In this document: positions 1 to 5,217 of the stretch, piece after piece
Layout: every line of letters begins with the position of its first letter
Position numbering within the stretch: the first letter of the stretch is position 1
Origin: Acidobacteriota bacterium
Lineage (GTDB): Bacteria; Acidobacteriota; Blastocatellia; Pyrinomonadales; Pyrinomonadaceae
Direction: 5' to 3'
Assembly: GCA_013698055.1 (NCBI GenBank)
Contig: JACCVS010000570.1
Span: 1-8,357, forward strand
DNA: 8,357 nucleotides
Program-made: the position numbers and the translations under genes
Notes under the pieces: generated by a model
The model's input: only the letters and a program-made list of their open reading frames with translations
The model's database searches: none
Told to the model about the DNA's origin: nothing

Positions 1-121
1 ACAATGACTTCTGCGCTGCGCTTGATGGTGTTCGCTTCGCTCACCGGCCACTAAGTATTGCCTGAGCGTCTATCTGGATTTGAAGGAGCGACACAGGCAG
101 GCAGAGAAACGGGCAGCGTAA
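1..121 (+). pseudogene. 3' remnant of an unidentified coding gene (copy 1), apparently frameshifted
   Basis: No product is recognised. The frame starting at base 26 reads through ...TKYCLSVYLDLKERHRQAEKRAA to a TAA at 119-121, but has TGA codons at 5 and 23. The frame starting at base 3 reads NDFCAALDGVRFA... and stops at 63-65. Joining the two gives a C-terminal segment that resembles the fragment ending at 320: both contain KY-x-LSVYLDLK-x-R, encoded with different synonymous codons (for example AGC versus TCG for Ser). That pattern points to coding ancestry. A terminator follows 8 bases after the TAA, so this is probably the end of a gene that begins left of the window. A simple alternative is that the real gene ends at 54 or 65 in another frame. 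Confidence 0.35.
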
Positions 122-128
122 ATCAACA

Positions 129-177
129 GGGCTGCGTCTTGGCTTCACGGTCAGAGACGCAGCCCCCTTTTTTGTTT
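129..177 (+). terminator. Rho-independent terminator
   Basis: An 11-bp perfect stem (GGGCTGCGTCT at 129-139 pairs with AGACGCAGCCC at 155-165) encloses a 15-nt loop. It is followed by CC, then TTTTTTGTTT (168-177). This is a textbook intrinsic terminator for a plus-strand transcript ending just upstream. Confidence 0.9.
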
Positions 178-179
178 CG

Positions 180-320
180 CTACGCCGAGGTTTCATCACC
201 AGCCGTCACTTTGAAGACTTGACCATCATCATGCGATGCGACCAGGCGAGGTTCCATTGCTTCTCAGCTTCCGTCAAGTATCAGCTTTCGGTGTACCTCG
301 ACTTGAAGCGGCGCGCGTAA
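180..320 (+). pseudogene. Second coding remnant related to the one at 1-121 (copy 2)
   Basis: The frame ending in TAA at 318-320 reads ...RCDQARFHCFSASVKYQLSVYLDLKRRA. Its last 20 or so residues match the remnant at 26-94 (KY-x-LSVYLDLK-x-R). The differences are mostly in third codon positions, as expected for two diverged copies of a coding sequence. There is no convincing start: the only in-frame ATG is at 231, without a ribosome binding site, and upstream the frame runs back through the terminator. It is best read as the tail of a truncated paralogue. The rest of 320-510 holds no supported gene, only the hairpin at 341-380. Confidence 0.35.
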
Positions 321-340
321 GGGCGCCGGAGATACCGACG

Positions 341-380
341 CCACCGAAGGGACAGGGAATCAACCTTGTCCCTTCGGTGG
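341..380. repeat. Long perfect hairpin without a T-tract
   Basis: CCACCGAAGGGACA (341-354) pairs perfectly with TGTCCCTTCGGTGG (367-380). Three further pairs inside, one of them G-U, close a 6-nt AATCAA loop, giving a 17-bp stem. Neither side carries the T-run expected of an intrinsic terminator. It could be a REP-like palindrome, an RNA-stabilising element or the scar of a mobile element. Confidence 0.7.
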
Positions 381-510
381 GCGACAAAACCCGCCAACTC
401 ACCCCGGCCAGCACCGAAAACAGCAGCCACGCGCACGCGTAGAAGCCTGAAAGCCCGCGAGCTTTGCCACCTCTGGCTGCGTTTGTCTGCACGTTAGGTA
501 TGCCAGTTTC

Positions 511-540
511 TTGACCATAAAAAACGGTGTGCTGTAAGAT
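511..540 (+). promoter_or_regulatory. Probable sigma70-type promoter for the gene at 578
   Basis: TTGACC (511-516) and TAAGAT (535-540) are separated by 18 bp and lie 37 bp before the start codon at 578. The match is 5/6 for the -35 box and 4/6 for the -10 box. The call is by consensus only. Confidence 0.5.
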
Positions 541-577
541 GCGTAGCGCAAAATAAGGATGCTGAAGGAGGAATTCT

Positions 578-991
578 ATGCTGAGAAGAGTCCTAGTCGG
601 GATCGCTGTCCTTTTGATGGGCGCAAGCTTCATCTTTACGTGGCGCACATCCGCGCACAACATCGATCTGGCAAAGGCAAAGGAATTAGTCCGTAGATAT
701 GCCCAGGCTGTACGCATAGAGTCGAGAGGCATGGTCCGCGATAGTCGAGACGTGTACATCGCTTCCACGTGGAACTGCGTCAGAGCGTTCCCCAACCATA
801 ACCACATCGTGCGTTGCGTGATTCAACACCAAAACGCGAGGGACAAGACCGCGGGCGTGTACACCTGCAAGGAGACTATGGAACTCTATATGGCGCCCCA
901 CAGTCAAGCTGTGGCCTACTATATCTTCGCGAGGCATACTTCGGACAATAATTGTGGAAAAGGCAGATTCAATGACACCCCATTAGGGTAG
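578..991 (+). CDS. Small exported protein of unknown function, four cysteines
   Basis: The 137-residue product is not recognised. The start is well supported: AAGGAGG at 565-571 lies 6 nt before the ATG. Residues 1-26 look like a signal peptide or signal anchor (MLRR, then a hydrophobic run LVGIAVLLMGASFIF, then TSA-HN as a possible signal peptidase I site). The mature part starts with a charged helix-like stretch (about 29-50), followed by segments containing Cys67, Cys80, Cys97 and Cys126. The even number of cysteines in a secreted protein fits two disulfides. The protein probably acts in the periplasm or at the cell surface. It has its own promoter, and the broken lipoprotein gene follows 66 bp later on the same strand, so the two may share a transcript. 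Confidence 0.7.
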   Translation: MLRRVLVGIAVLLMGASFIFTWRTSAHNIDLAKAKELVRRYAQAVRIESRGMVRDSRDVYIASTWNCVRAFPNHNHIVRCVIQHQNARDKTAGVYTCKETMELYMAPHSQAVAYYIFARHTSDNNCGKGRFNDTPLG

Positions 992-1057
992 TGGGCTGGT
1001 TTGAATTTGTGAGGTCGACTCATTTAAGACTCGCTTAGCCCTCTGGAGGTTAAAGAC

Positions 1058-1577
1058 ATGAAGAGGACGTTAATACTGATTGCCACACTCTTTTTGGCTT
1101 CCTGCGGTACTGCATCAGACCAGTCGTCATTCAAGCGATTCGCCCAAACAAACGCGTGGAGAAGCAGCTACAGGCCAGCCTTCCGGCATTGATGTGAAAG
1201 TGACCAGAAACGGCAAACCACTCGCGGCCTTCCAGTCCGAAAGCGATAACACTGGTGTCGGTGCGATGCTCGTGGGGAATGATTTATCAATTGAAATCAC
1301 CAGCCCGGACCAAAGTTGGGTTCTCTCCATCGGGGTTCCCGCGAAAGCAGGCGCGTATCGTCTGGCGGGAATGAGAGAGAACGGCAAGGCCATGATCCTT
1401 TTCACAGGTGGGGAAGAAGCGATGATGGTGAGGGCTGACACCGGCGAGTTGAAGCTCAGCGAGGTAAGCGAGACGTACTGTTCCGGCTCTTTCTCGGGCA
1501 AGGGCACCGACGCGACGGGTAATAAGTACACTTACGAAGGTAAATTCTCAAGAGTAAAAGCTTTTAGACAAGAATAA
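1058..1577 (+). pseudogene. Lipoprotein gene split by a frameshift (signal peptide and body in different frames)
   Basis: The natural start is ATG 1058, with GGAGG at 1045-1049 spaced 8 nt. It encodes a clear lipoprotein signal peptide, MKRTLILIATLFLASC-GT, with a lipobox ending in Cys16. This frame stops at 1190-1192. The rest of the protein, from about GIDVKVTRNGK (near 1185) to YEGKFSRVKAFRQE and the stop at 1577, is in another frame that has no ribosome binding site of its own. The ATG at 1080 in that frame lies inside the signal-peptide coding region and gives an implausible N-terminus. One indel between about 1105 and 1180 would join the halves into a lipoprotein of roughly 170 residues. 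The body ends with the pattern YCSGSFSGKGTDATGNKYTYEGKF, which resembles small beta-rich lipoproteins with a terminal 'SGTF...G.F' motif. The function is unknown. The break may be real decay or a sequencing error. Confidence 0.65.
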
Positions 1578-1611
1578 AGAGCCAATGAGGAAAAGCGATA
1601 AATATCAAAAC

Positions 1612-1693
1612 CCTCTGGCATTGACATGCTCCCCGAATTGATTACCAGCCGATAGGTTAGAATCTCCCGACTTCCAGAGGAGATTCTAACCTG
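1612..1693. repeat. Palindromic element between convergent genes, IS200/IS605-end-like
   Basis: GGTTAGAATCTCC (1655-1667) pairs perfectly with GGAGATTCTAACC (1679-1691) around an 11-nt loop, plus one A-T and one G-T pair outside. CCTCTGG (1612-1618) can instead pair with CCAGAGG (1674-1680), so two mutually exclusive stems are possible. No T-tract is present in either direction. From memory, TTGACATGCTCCCCG (1621-1635) followed by GGAGATTCTAAC resembles the terminal hairpin region of IS200/IS605 (TnpB-type) elements. No tnpA or tnpB is present, so it would be a solo end or a MITE. It lies between the stops of two convergent genes and could also help end transcription. Confidence 0.45.
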
Positions 1694-1729
1694 AAGCAAT
1701 CGAAGTTCTTTGGCGACTTGGAATCGCTT

Positions 1730-3034
1730 TTAGAGCGCGTTCAAGAAAGCCACCAAGGCGGCTCGTTCCTCGTCCGTGAAAATGAAGCCGAAGTGTTTCT
1801 CGTAGTGGCGCACTACGTCCTCAAGCGTCGCCGCGATCCCATTGTGGAAGTACGGGGCGCGCGCGGACAACGCGCGCAGCGTGGGCGTCTTGAAGCGGCC
1901 AAGGTCATCCCAGCGCCCTGTGATGTTGCCCAGTCCCGCGTCGGTCAACTGGCGGGTCGTGCCCGTTTGTTTGTTGCGGAAGGTGTAAAGCGGTAGGTCG
2001 GGAGCGCGCGCCTCAACTGACGCGGTGTTGATGTCGAACAGAGTATTGTTGATGTTGGTGCCGTTGTTTGCAGAGTTGTGGCAGACGCCGCAACTGAGAT
2101 GGCTGACGTTGGTGCTATTGAACACCTCCTGTCCACGCACGATCTGCGCGCGCTTTGGGTTCGCGTTACCAGTCCAGGCGTCGAAGAGATCGAAGCGGCC
2201 TTCAGCTTTCGACATGGTTGACAACGCTTGAGGGCCGCCGCGTGCGCCATCGGAATCCAGACGCCCGACATCCGGCACGGTTAGTTGCGCTGTCCACAGC
2301 GATTCTTCAAAACCAACGATGTCCTCAACGACTTCAGCGGTAGGCGGCTGGCCTTGCAGAGCGCCCGTCACGAGACGGTTGGTGAGGTTGGCCAGCGCGG
2401 CGCGCTGGCCTTTGCCCACGTTGGAGCCAGCGTCCCAGTTGACTGTCGCGCTGCCGACCGCAAAGTTGATCGTCGGCATAGAGCGCCGCCAGTGCACCAG
2501 TTGGTTGACGTTCGCGAAACCATGCGGATCGTCAACGGCGATCAACTCCCACTCGGAGTTTGGCCGGGGAGCGCCGCCCCTGCGGAAGACGCCGCGAGTC
2601 AAGAGCATACTGTAGGCTGTGCGCCGCGCCTTCGCTGTAGAAACGTCCATGCTCGGGTTGTTGGCGTCGAGCGGGCTGAAGACCGGGTGAGTGCCGTCCG
2701 TTTCGTCGAACAGGCGTTGCAGGGTGCCGGGGGTGATATTCCAAGCCTCCTCCGGGATGTGGCATGAGGCGCAACTTTGACCGTTCGTGCCTTGAATCTG
2801 AAAGTATTCGCCCGTGAGATTAACGGAGCCTTGTATGCTGAACGTTGCCGCCTCTCCGCCCGCGTTCGGCATCAGGTGGTTATTGGGGATGCTGCCCTGG
2901 AACTTCGAGCTGGTCGGCGCGACCGGCTTGGTGCGCAGATAGTATGTAAGCCCCCACGCCAAACCGAGTAGCGCAACCACAGCGACCACAACTCCTAGCC
3001 GAAGGCCGAGACTCCGCGAACTAAATCCCTTCAT
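1730..3034 (-). CDS. Membrane-anchored di-haem cytochrome c, MauG/CcpA peroxidase family
   Basis: The 434-residue protein is anchored by one N-terminal membrane helix (residues 12-31), with the rest predicted outside the cytoplasm. It has two haem c attachment motifs, CASCH (88-92) and CGVCH (315-319), as in bacterial di-haem cytochrome c peroxidases and MauG. Family landmarks are RRSMPTINFAVGSATVNWDAGS (183-204), which corresponds to the usual 'RxTPSLLNVA...FWDGR' segment, and FKTPTLRALSARAPYFHNGIAATLEDVVRHYE (381-412), the typical C-terminal haem-domain signature. Known relatives reduce peroxide or oxidise a protein or small substrate with electrons from small cytochromes; the substrate here cannot be told. 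I chose ATG 3034 over an upstream ATG at 3106 because GAGGA lies 7 nt before it and the membrane helix then sits at the N-terminus. The 'WDGR' motif is altered to 'WDAGS'. The gene stands alone and converges on the lipoprotein remnant. Confidence 0.88.
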   Translation of the reverse strand: MKGFSSRSLGLRLGVVVAVVALLGLAWGLTYYLRTKPVAPTSSKFQGSIPNNHLMPNAGGEAATFSIQGSVNLTGEYFQIQGTNGQSCASCHIPEEAWNITPGTLQRLFDETDGTHPVFSPLDANNPSMDVSTAKARRTAYSMLLTRGVFRRGGAPRPNSEWELIAVDDPHGFANVNQLVHWRRSMPTINFAVGSATVNWDAGSNVGKGQRAALANLTNRLVTGALQGQPPTAEVVEDIVGFEESLWTAQLTVPDVGRLDSDGARGGPQALSTMSKAEGRFDLFDAWTGNANPKRAQIVRGQEVFNSTNVSHLSCGVCHNSANNGTNINNTLFDINTASVEARAPDLPLYTFRNKQTGTTRQLTDAGLGNITGRWDDLGRFKTPTLRALSARAPYFHNGIAATLEDVVRHYEKHFGFIFTDEERAALVAFLNAL

Positions 3035-3109
3035 CGAAATGTCCTCATATTCTCCTGCGGCATGGAGTAGTGAGGCTCCCGCCGCTGCGGCGGTCGCCAT
3101 AGGCACGGT

Positions 3110-3138
3110 GTAAAATGTTGACCTGCTTCCAGCATCAA
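3110..3138 (-). promoter_or_regulatory. Weak promoter candidate for the di-haem cytochrome gene
   Basis: On the minus strand TTGATG (3133-3138) and TTTTAC (3110-3115) are spaced 17 bp, about 75 bp before the start at 3034. The -10 box is poor (3/6), so this is only a candidate. Confidence 0.25.
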
Positions 3139-3396
3139 ATTTGCGGGAGAGCCTTAGATTAGCTGATAATGAAACTGAAGCATTGATCTAAGAGCTTAGC
3201 ACAATCTGTCGGGGTGGCCTCCGCTCTGATAAGCTTTGACAGACTTTTAATTTCAAAATCACAGCCTGACACCATCTCTTGTGCCTCTCAGTTTCAAATC
3301 TCAACTTATGCGCTAATGAGTGTCCTGATCTTCGAGAGGGCATGGCGGTTAAATTCAGCAATACGCGCAAAAGTATTAAGACTTTTGAAATCAGAG
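3139..3396. other. Intergenic stretch with no supported gene
   Basis: Open frames exist on both strands (for example 3214-3435 plus and 3188-3370 minus), but none has a ribosome binding site or a recognisable protein. The region presumably holds the upstream signals of the flanking divergent genes. Confidence 0.5.
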
Positions 3397-3412
3397 GCGT
3401 GTTATAACACGC
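3397..3412. promoter_or_regulatory. Perfect 16-bp palindrome, possible operator
   Basis: GCGTGTTATAACACGC reads the same on both strands and ends 38 bp before the start codon at 3451. It contains a -10-like TATAAC (3403-3408), but no good -35 box at normal spacing (TTGAAA at 3385-3390 is only 12 bp away). A symmetric site over a promoter core is typical of a dimeric repressor operator. The regulator is unknown. Confidence 0.45.
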
Positions 3413-3450
3413 GCTTTGGGGTATCTGTCACCTAGTTGGAGGCTATTGCG

Positions 3451-3621
3451 ATGAACACTTTTGAACTTGCTAAGCGTCTTGATGAAGAGGGGTTCAATTC
3501 TCATTTCTACTGCGTCGGGCCGGGATGGCATCGGGGGCATTCTTGGTGGAATCTTTGGTCGGCCTTAAGTTACCTGTCTTTACAAAAGCAACTGGCTATT
3601 GAAAGAAATGCCGCGATTTAA
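3451..3621 (+). CDS. Small hypothetical protein, 56 residues
   Basis: The start ATG 3451 is preceded by TTGGAGG (3436-3442) at 8-nt spacing. The TTG at 3436 lies within the Shine-Dalgarno sequence itself and is not the start. The product begins MNTFELAKRLDEEGFN, a short amphipathic helix. It continues with an aromatic- and histidine-rich stretch, FYCVGPGWHRGHSWWNLW, and a second helix-like tail. The opening (helix, 'EEGFN', Tyr, 'GPGW') faintly resembles the N-terminus of small immunity-like proteins, so it may be a truncated member of such a family; that is a guess. The gene has its own ribosome binding site, an upstream palindrome and a terminator overlapping its stop codon, so it behaves as a self-contained transcription unit. 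Confidence 0.6.
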   Translation: MNTFELAKRLDEEGFNSHFYCVGPGWHRGHSWWNLWSALSYLSLQKQLAIERNAAI

Positions 3622-3639
3622 TTGTCGCGGCATTTCTTT
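3602..3639 (+). terminator. Hairpin terminator overlapping the stop codon of the small ORF
   Basis: AAAGAAATGCCGCGA (3602-3616) pairs perfectly with TCGCGGCATTTCTTT (3625-3639): a 15-bp stem with an 8-nt loop. The TAA stop (3619-3621) sits in the loop. The 3' arm supplies the T-rich end and the 5' arm starts with AAAG, so the hairpin could work in both directions. Confidence 0.75.
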
Positions 3640-3758
3640 GGATGCATTGCAACAATTCCAATTCAGGACTCTTGGTACAGAGTGTAAGAATCCCCGGAGA
3701 CATCATTTAAGCGGATAGAGCAGGAAGCTATTGAGGCGGAAGTCGTAGCGGGTTGGGT

Positions 3759-4274
3759 TTAGTCCAAGCCACTTGCTTTACTTGTACCCGGAAAGATCGG
3801 GATGGCGTGCGTCTCTCTTCGCTGCCGCAACGCATATTTAAGCGTCTTTGTGATTCCGCCGCCTCTCCCCAGCCAAAAGCCAAACACCATCTGGGAAAGA
3901 TCAACCATATAACGGTTTCTAATCGCGCTGGCGGTCTTGCACTGCGGAAGTTGCAACTCGATGATCCGATCCAGTTGATCGAGCCAGGGCTGAACCCACC
4001 GTGGCTGCTTAAGCCGCGTGTATGGAACAACAGCCCAGCAGCTTTCACTATTCTCCAGCAGCCATTCCATCGCCCAATGGTCAATCCCACGAGCAGTTCC
4101 AACGAGCCAAGTTCGACCTTGAGACAGGAATGGCGACAGATGCTGCTCGAATAGTATCCGCGCCTGCTCGCGATCAACGTCTCGCGAGCCTGTGATCATG
4201 ATGGAGCTTTTGACCAACATAGAATCAGAAACCAGCGGCCTAACCGGAATTGAGATGCGCCCCTCGAACAGCAT
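3759..4274 (-). CDS. DprA/YspA-like SLOG-fold protein (predicted nucleotide-binding Rossmann-like domain)
   Basis: The 171-residue protein has the order of motifs seen in the SLOG (DprA/YspA/LOG) superfamily: a beta strand ending in MITGSRDV (26-33), WLVGTARGIDHWAMEWLLE (57-74, compare 'SGGARGID..AH' of DprA), then RNRYMVDLSQMVFGFWLGRGGGITKTLKYAL (119-149, compare 'RNR.IA.LSD.V....G.GSG...T...A'). Known members bind nucleotides, nucleotide-derived signals or single-stranded DNA. The specific ligand here is unknown. There is no DprA C-terminal extension and no TIR or other effector domain, so it is a stand-alone domain. ATG 4274 has AAGG at 5-nt spacing. Met19 (4220) is an alternative start closer to the conserved region. 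It lies 35 bp downstream of the broken antitoxin gene and probably shares its promoter. Confidence 0.72.
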   Translation of the reverse strand: MLFEGRISIPVRPLVSDSMLVKSSIMITGSRDVDREQARILFEQHLSPFLSQGRTWLVGTARGIDHWAMEWLLENSESCWAVVPYTRLKQPRWVQPWLDQLDRIIELQLPQCKTASAIRNRYMVDLSQMVFGFWLGRGGGITKTLKYALRQRRETHAIPIFPGTSKASGLD

Positions 4275-4309
4275 TCGAACCTTATCTCAGGAAGGAAATG
4301 AGAAGCCTG

Positions 4310-4505
4310 CTATCGGGGCATCATCTCCAATGGTTTGTTGGGCAGCAGGGTAGAGCAGAACTCAATGAGGCGGCGCTTCATGTTCTCGCTGTTCAGCAAA
4401 TAAGCCGTTTCTTTTTCGGACTCAATAACGCGCCACAATCCGAGTGGGACGATCACGCCGACAGGTATTGCCGCTTTCATCTGAAACATACTGAAATTCT
4501 GCCAT
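4310..4505 (-). pseudogene. Phd/YefM-type antitoxin gene with a single-base frameshift
   Basis: From ATG 4505 the frame reads MAEFQYVSDESGNT and then runs out of homology, stopping early. Skipping one base near 4463 restores VGVIVPLGLWRVIESEKETAYLLNSENMKRRLIE and continues to a TAG at 4310-4312. The repaired product is 64 residues, with the layout of small Phd/YefM-like antitoxins: an N-terminal strand with 'Y.(T/S)DE.GN..AVIVP...W', then 'ETAYLL.S..M..RL.E'. Such antitoxins neutralise a RelE/YoeB- or PIN-type toxin and repress their own operon. No toxin ORF lies next to it; the next gene downstream encodes the SLOG protein. The break could be an assembly indel, in which case the gene is intact and co-transcribed with the SLOG gene. 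Confidence 0.65.
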
Positions 4506-4521
4506 AGCCTCTATCTCTTAA

Positions 4522-4549
4522 TTTATAGATTACCTCGAGAATGTATCAA
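4522..4549 (-). promoter_or_regulatory. Promoter for the antitoxin-SLOG transcript
   Basis: On the minus strand TTGATA (4544-4549) and TATAAA (4522-4527) are separated by 16 bp. The -10 box ends 17 bp before the ATG at 4505. Both boxes match the sigma70 consensus 5/6. No strong Shine-Dalgarno follows, so the leader is short. Confidence 0.55.
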
Positions 4550-4647
4550 AGCGATTACTGTTATTCAACGCAAGATGCCCAACAAGTCTTTGCAGCCGAC
4601 CTGCGATAGCCAGGCTCTCAAGTATCTTCATGGCGCTCAGGTTGAAT

Positions 4648-4676
4648 GCCTGCGCGCAGGCGGCTGAAGTCCTGCG
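4648..4676. repeat. REP-like GC-rich palindromic element
   Basis: GCCTGCGCGCAGGC (4648-4661) is a perfect 14-bp palindrome. CGCAGG within it can also pair with CCTGCG at 4671-4676 across CGGCTGAAGT. It lies in the gene-free 285 bp between the divergent antitoxin and umuD starts. Small reading frames here (for example 33 codons on the minus strand starting MKILESLAIAG) have no ribosome binding site and are not called. Confidence 0.45.
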
Positions 4677-4722
4677 TACTTCGCCCGCTAAATTCGTCCA
4701 ACACGTTTATCGAAGAAAACTA

Positions 4723-4751
4723 TTGCCATTTCAAAAGTTCGTCAGTAGAAT
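4723..4751 (+). promoter_or_regulatory. umuDC promoter with an overlapping dyad, possible SOS (LexA) operator
   Basis: TTGCCA (4723-4728) and TAGAAT (4746-4751) have ideal 17-bp spacing, each 5/6 to consensus, and end 39 bp before the umuD ATG. The imperfect dyad GTTC-N7-GAAT (4737-4751) overlaps the spacer and the -10 box, where a repressor would block RNA polymerase. umuDC operons are usually repressed by LexA. The LexA recognition sequence of this organism is not known to me, so the operator assignment is inference. Confidence 0.5.
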
Positions 4752-4790
4752 CCTTCCAACTTGTTTCATCTATCGAAGGACGTGTCACAC

Positions 4791-5213
4791 ATGAATGTCG
4801 CGGTGATCGGGACATATAACGGAAGAGTGCGTTTGCTGCGCCCGCTTTTTGTGGCGCGTATCTCGGCTGGCTTTCCTTCACCGGCAGAGGATTGGATCGA
4901 AGGCCGCCTTGACCTCAATCGTCATTTGATCAAGCACCCGGCGGCCACGTTTTACATGCGCGTCATTGGCGACTCGATGGAGGATGAGATTAAAGAAGGC
5001 GACATTCTCGTTGTTGATCGCGCCTGCGAAGCCGAAGATGGAGATGTGGTGGTGGTTAGAATCTTCAATGACTTTACGGTGAAGAAACTCAGTCTCCAAC
5101 ATGGCAAGCTGAGCTTACTGGCAACGAACGAATCATATTCGCCGATAGAGATAACCGAAGAGATGGACTTCGAAGTCTGGGGGAAAGTGCTCTGGTCTAT
5201 TCGACCTCATTAA
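4791..5213 (+). CDS. umuD: UmuD, self-cleaving accessory subunit of DNA polymerase V
   Basis: The 140-residue protein is of the family's normal length (139 in E. coli). After RecA-stimulated autocleavage the UmuD' dimer joins UmuC to form the translesion polymerase. The cleavage site is Ala26-Gly27 in ISAGFPSPAEDW (Cys24-Gly25 in E. coli). The catalytic dyad is Ser62 in GDSMEDEI and Lys98 in FTVKKL, the spacing known for S24 LexA-like peptidases. There is no DNA-binding domain, which distinguishes it from LexA. I chose ATG 4791, with AAGGA at 4776-4780 (10-nt spacing), over an upstream TTG at 4761 that overlaps this site. It is the first gene of a two-gene operon with umuC, 4 bp apart. Confidence 0.95.
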   Translation: MNVAVIGTYNGRVRLLRPLFVARISAGFPSPAEDWIEGRLDLNRHLIKHPAATFYMRVIGDSMEDEIKEGDILVVDRACEAEDGDVVVVRIFNDFTVKKLSLQHGKLSLLATNESYSPIEITEEMDFEVWGKVLWSIRPH

Positions 5214-5217
5214 CGCT

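Noticed and set aside
274..807. 177-codon open frame on the minus strand
   Set aside because: It overlaps the well-supported exported-protein gene (578-991) antisense, has no ribosome binding site, and its composition follows from the other strand.
1945..2767. Several open frames of 60-160 codons across the cytochrome gene on both strands
   Set aside because: All are out-of-frame or antisense shadows of the di-haem cytochrome gene, which has complete family motifs.
3490..3600. Glycine-rich alternative frame in the small ORF (GIGGILGGIFGRP), considered as a bacteriocin-like peptide
   Set aside because: It lacks its own start and ribosome binding site, while the main frame has both; the glycine run follows from GGN codons in a shifted frame.
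3753..4154. 133-codon plus-strand and 149-codon minus-strand frames over the SLOG gene
   Set aside because: Only the frame 3759-4274 shows GSR, GTARGID and RNR motifs in order; the others show no motif.
4250..4507. 85-codon plus-strand frame
   Set aside because: Antisense to the antitoxin remnant, whose minus-strand translation is clearly protein-like; no ribosome binding site.
4530..4700. Minus-strand frame reading ...AFNLSAMKILESLAIAGRLQRL..., considered as a relic
   Set aside because: No start signal and no secure family match; it overlaps the antitoxin promoter and the palindrome. Too short to call.
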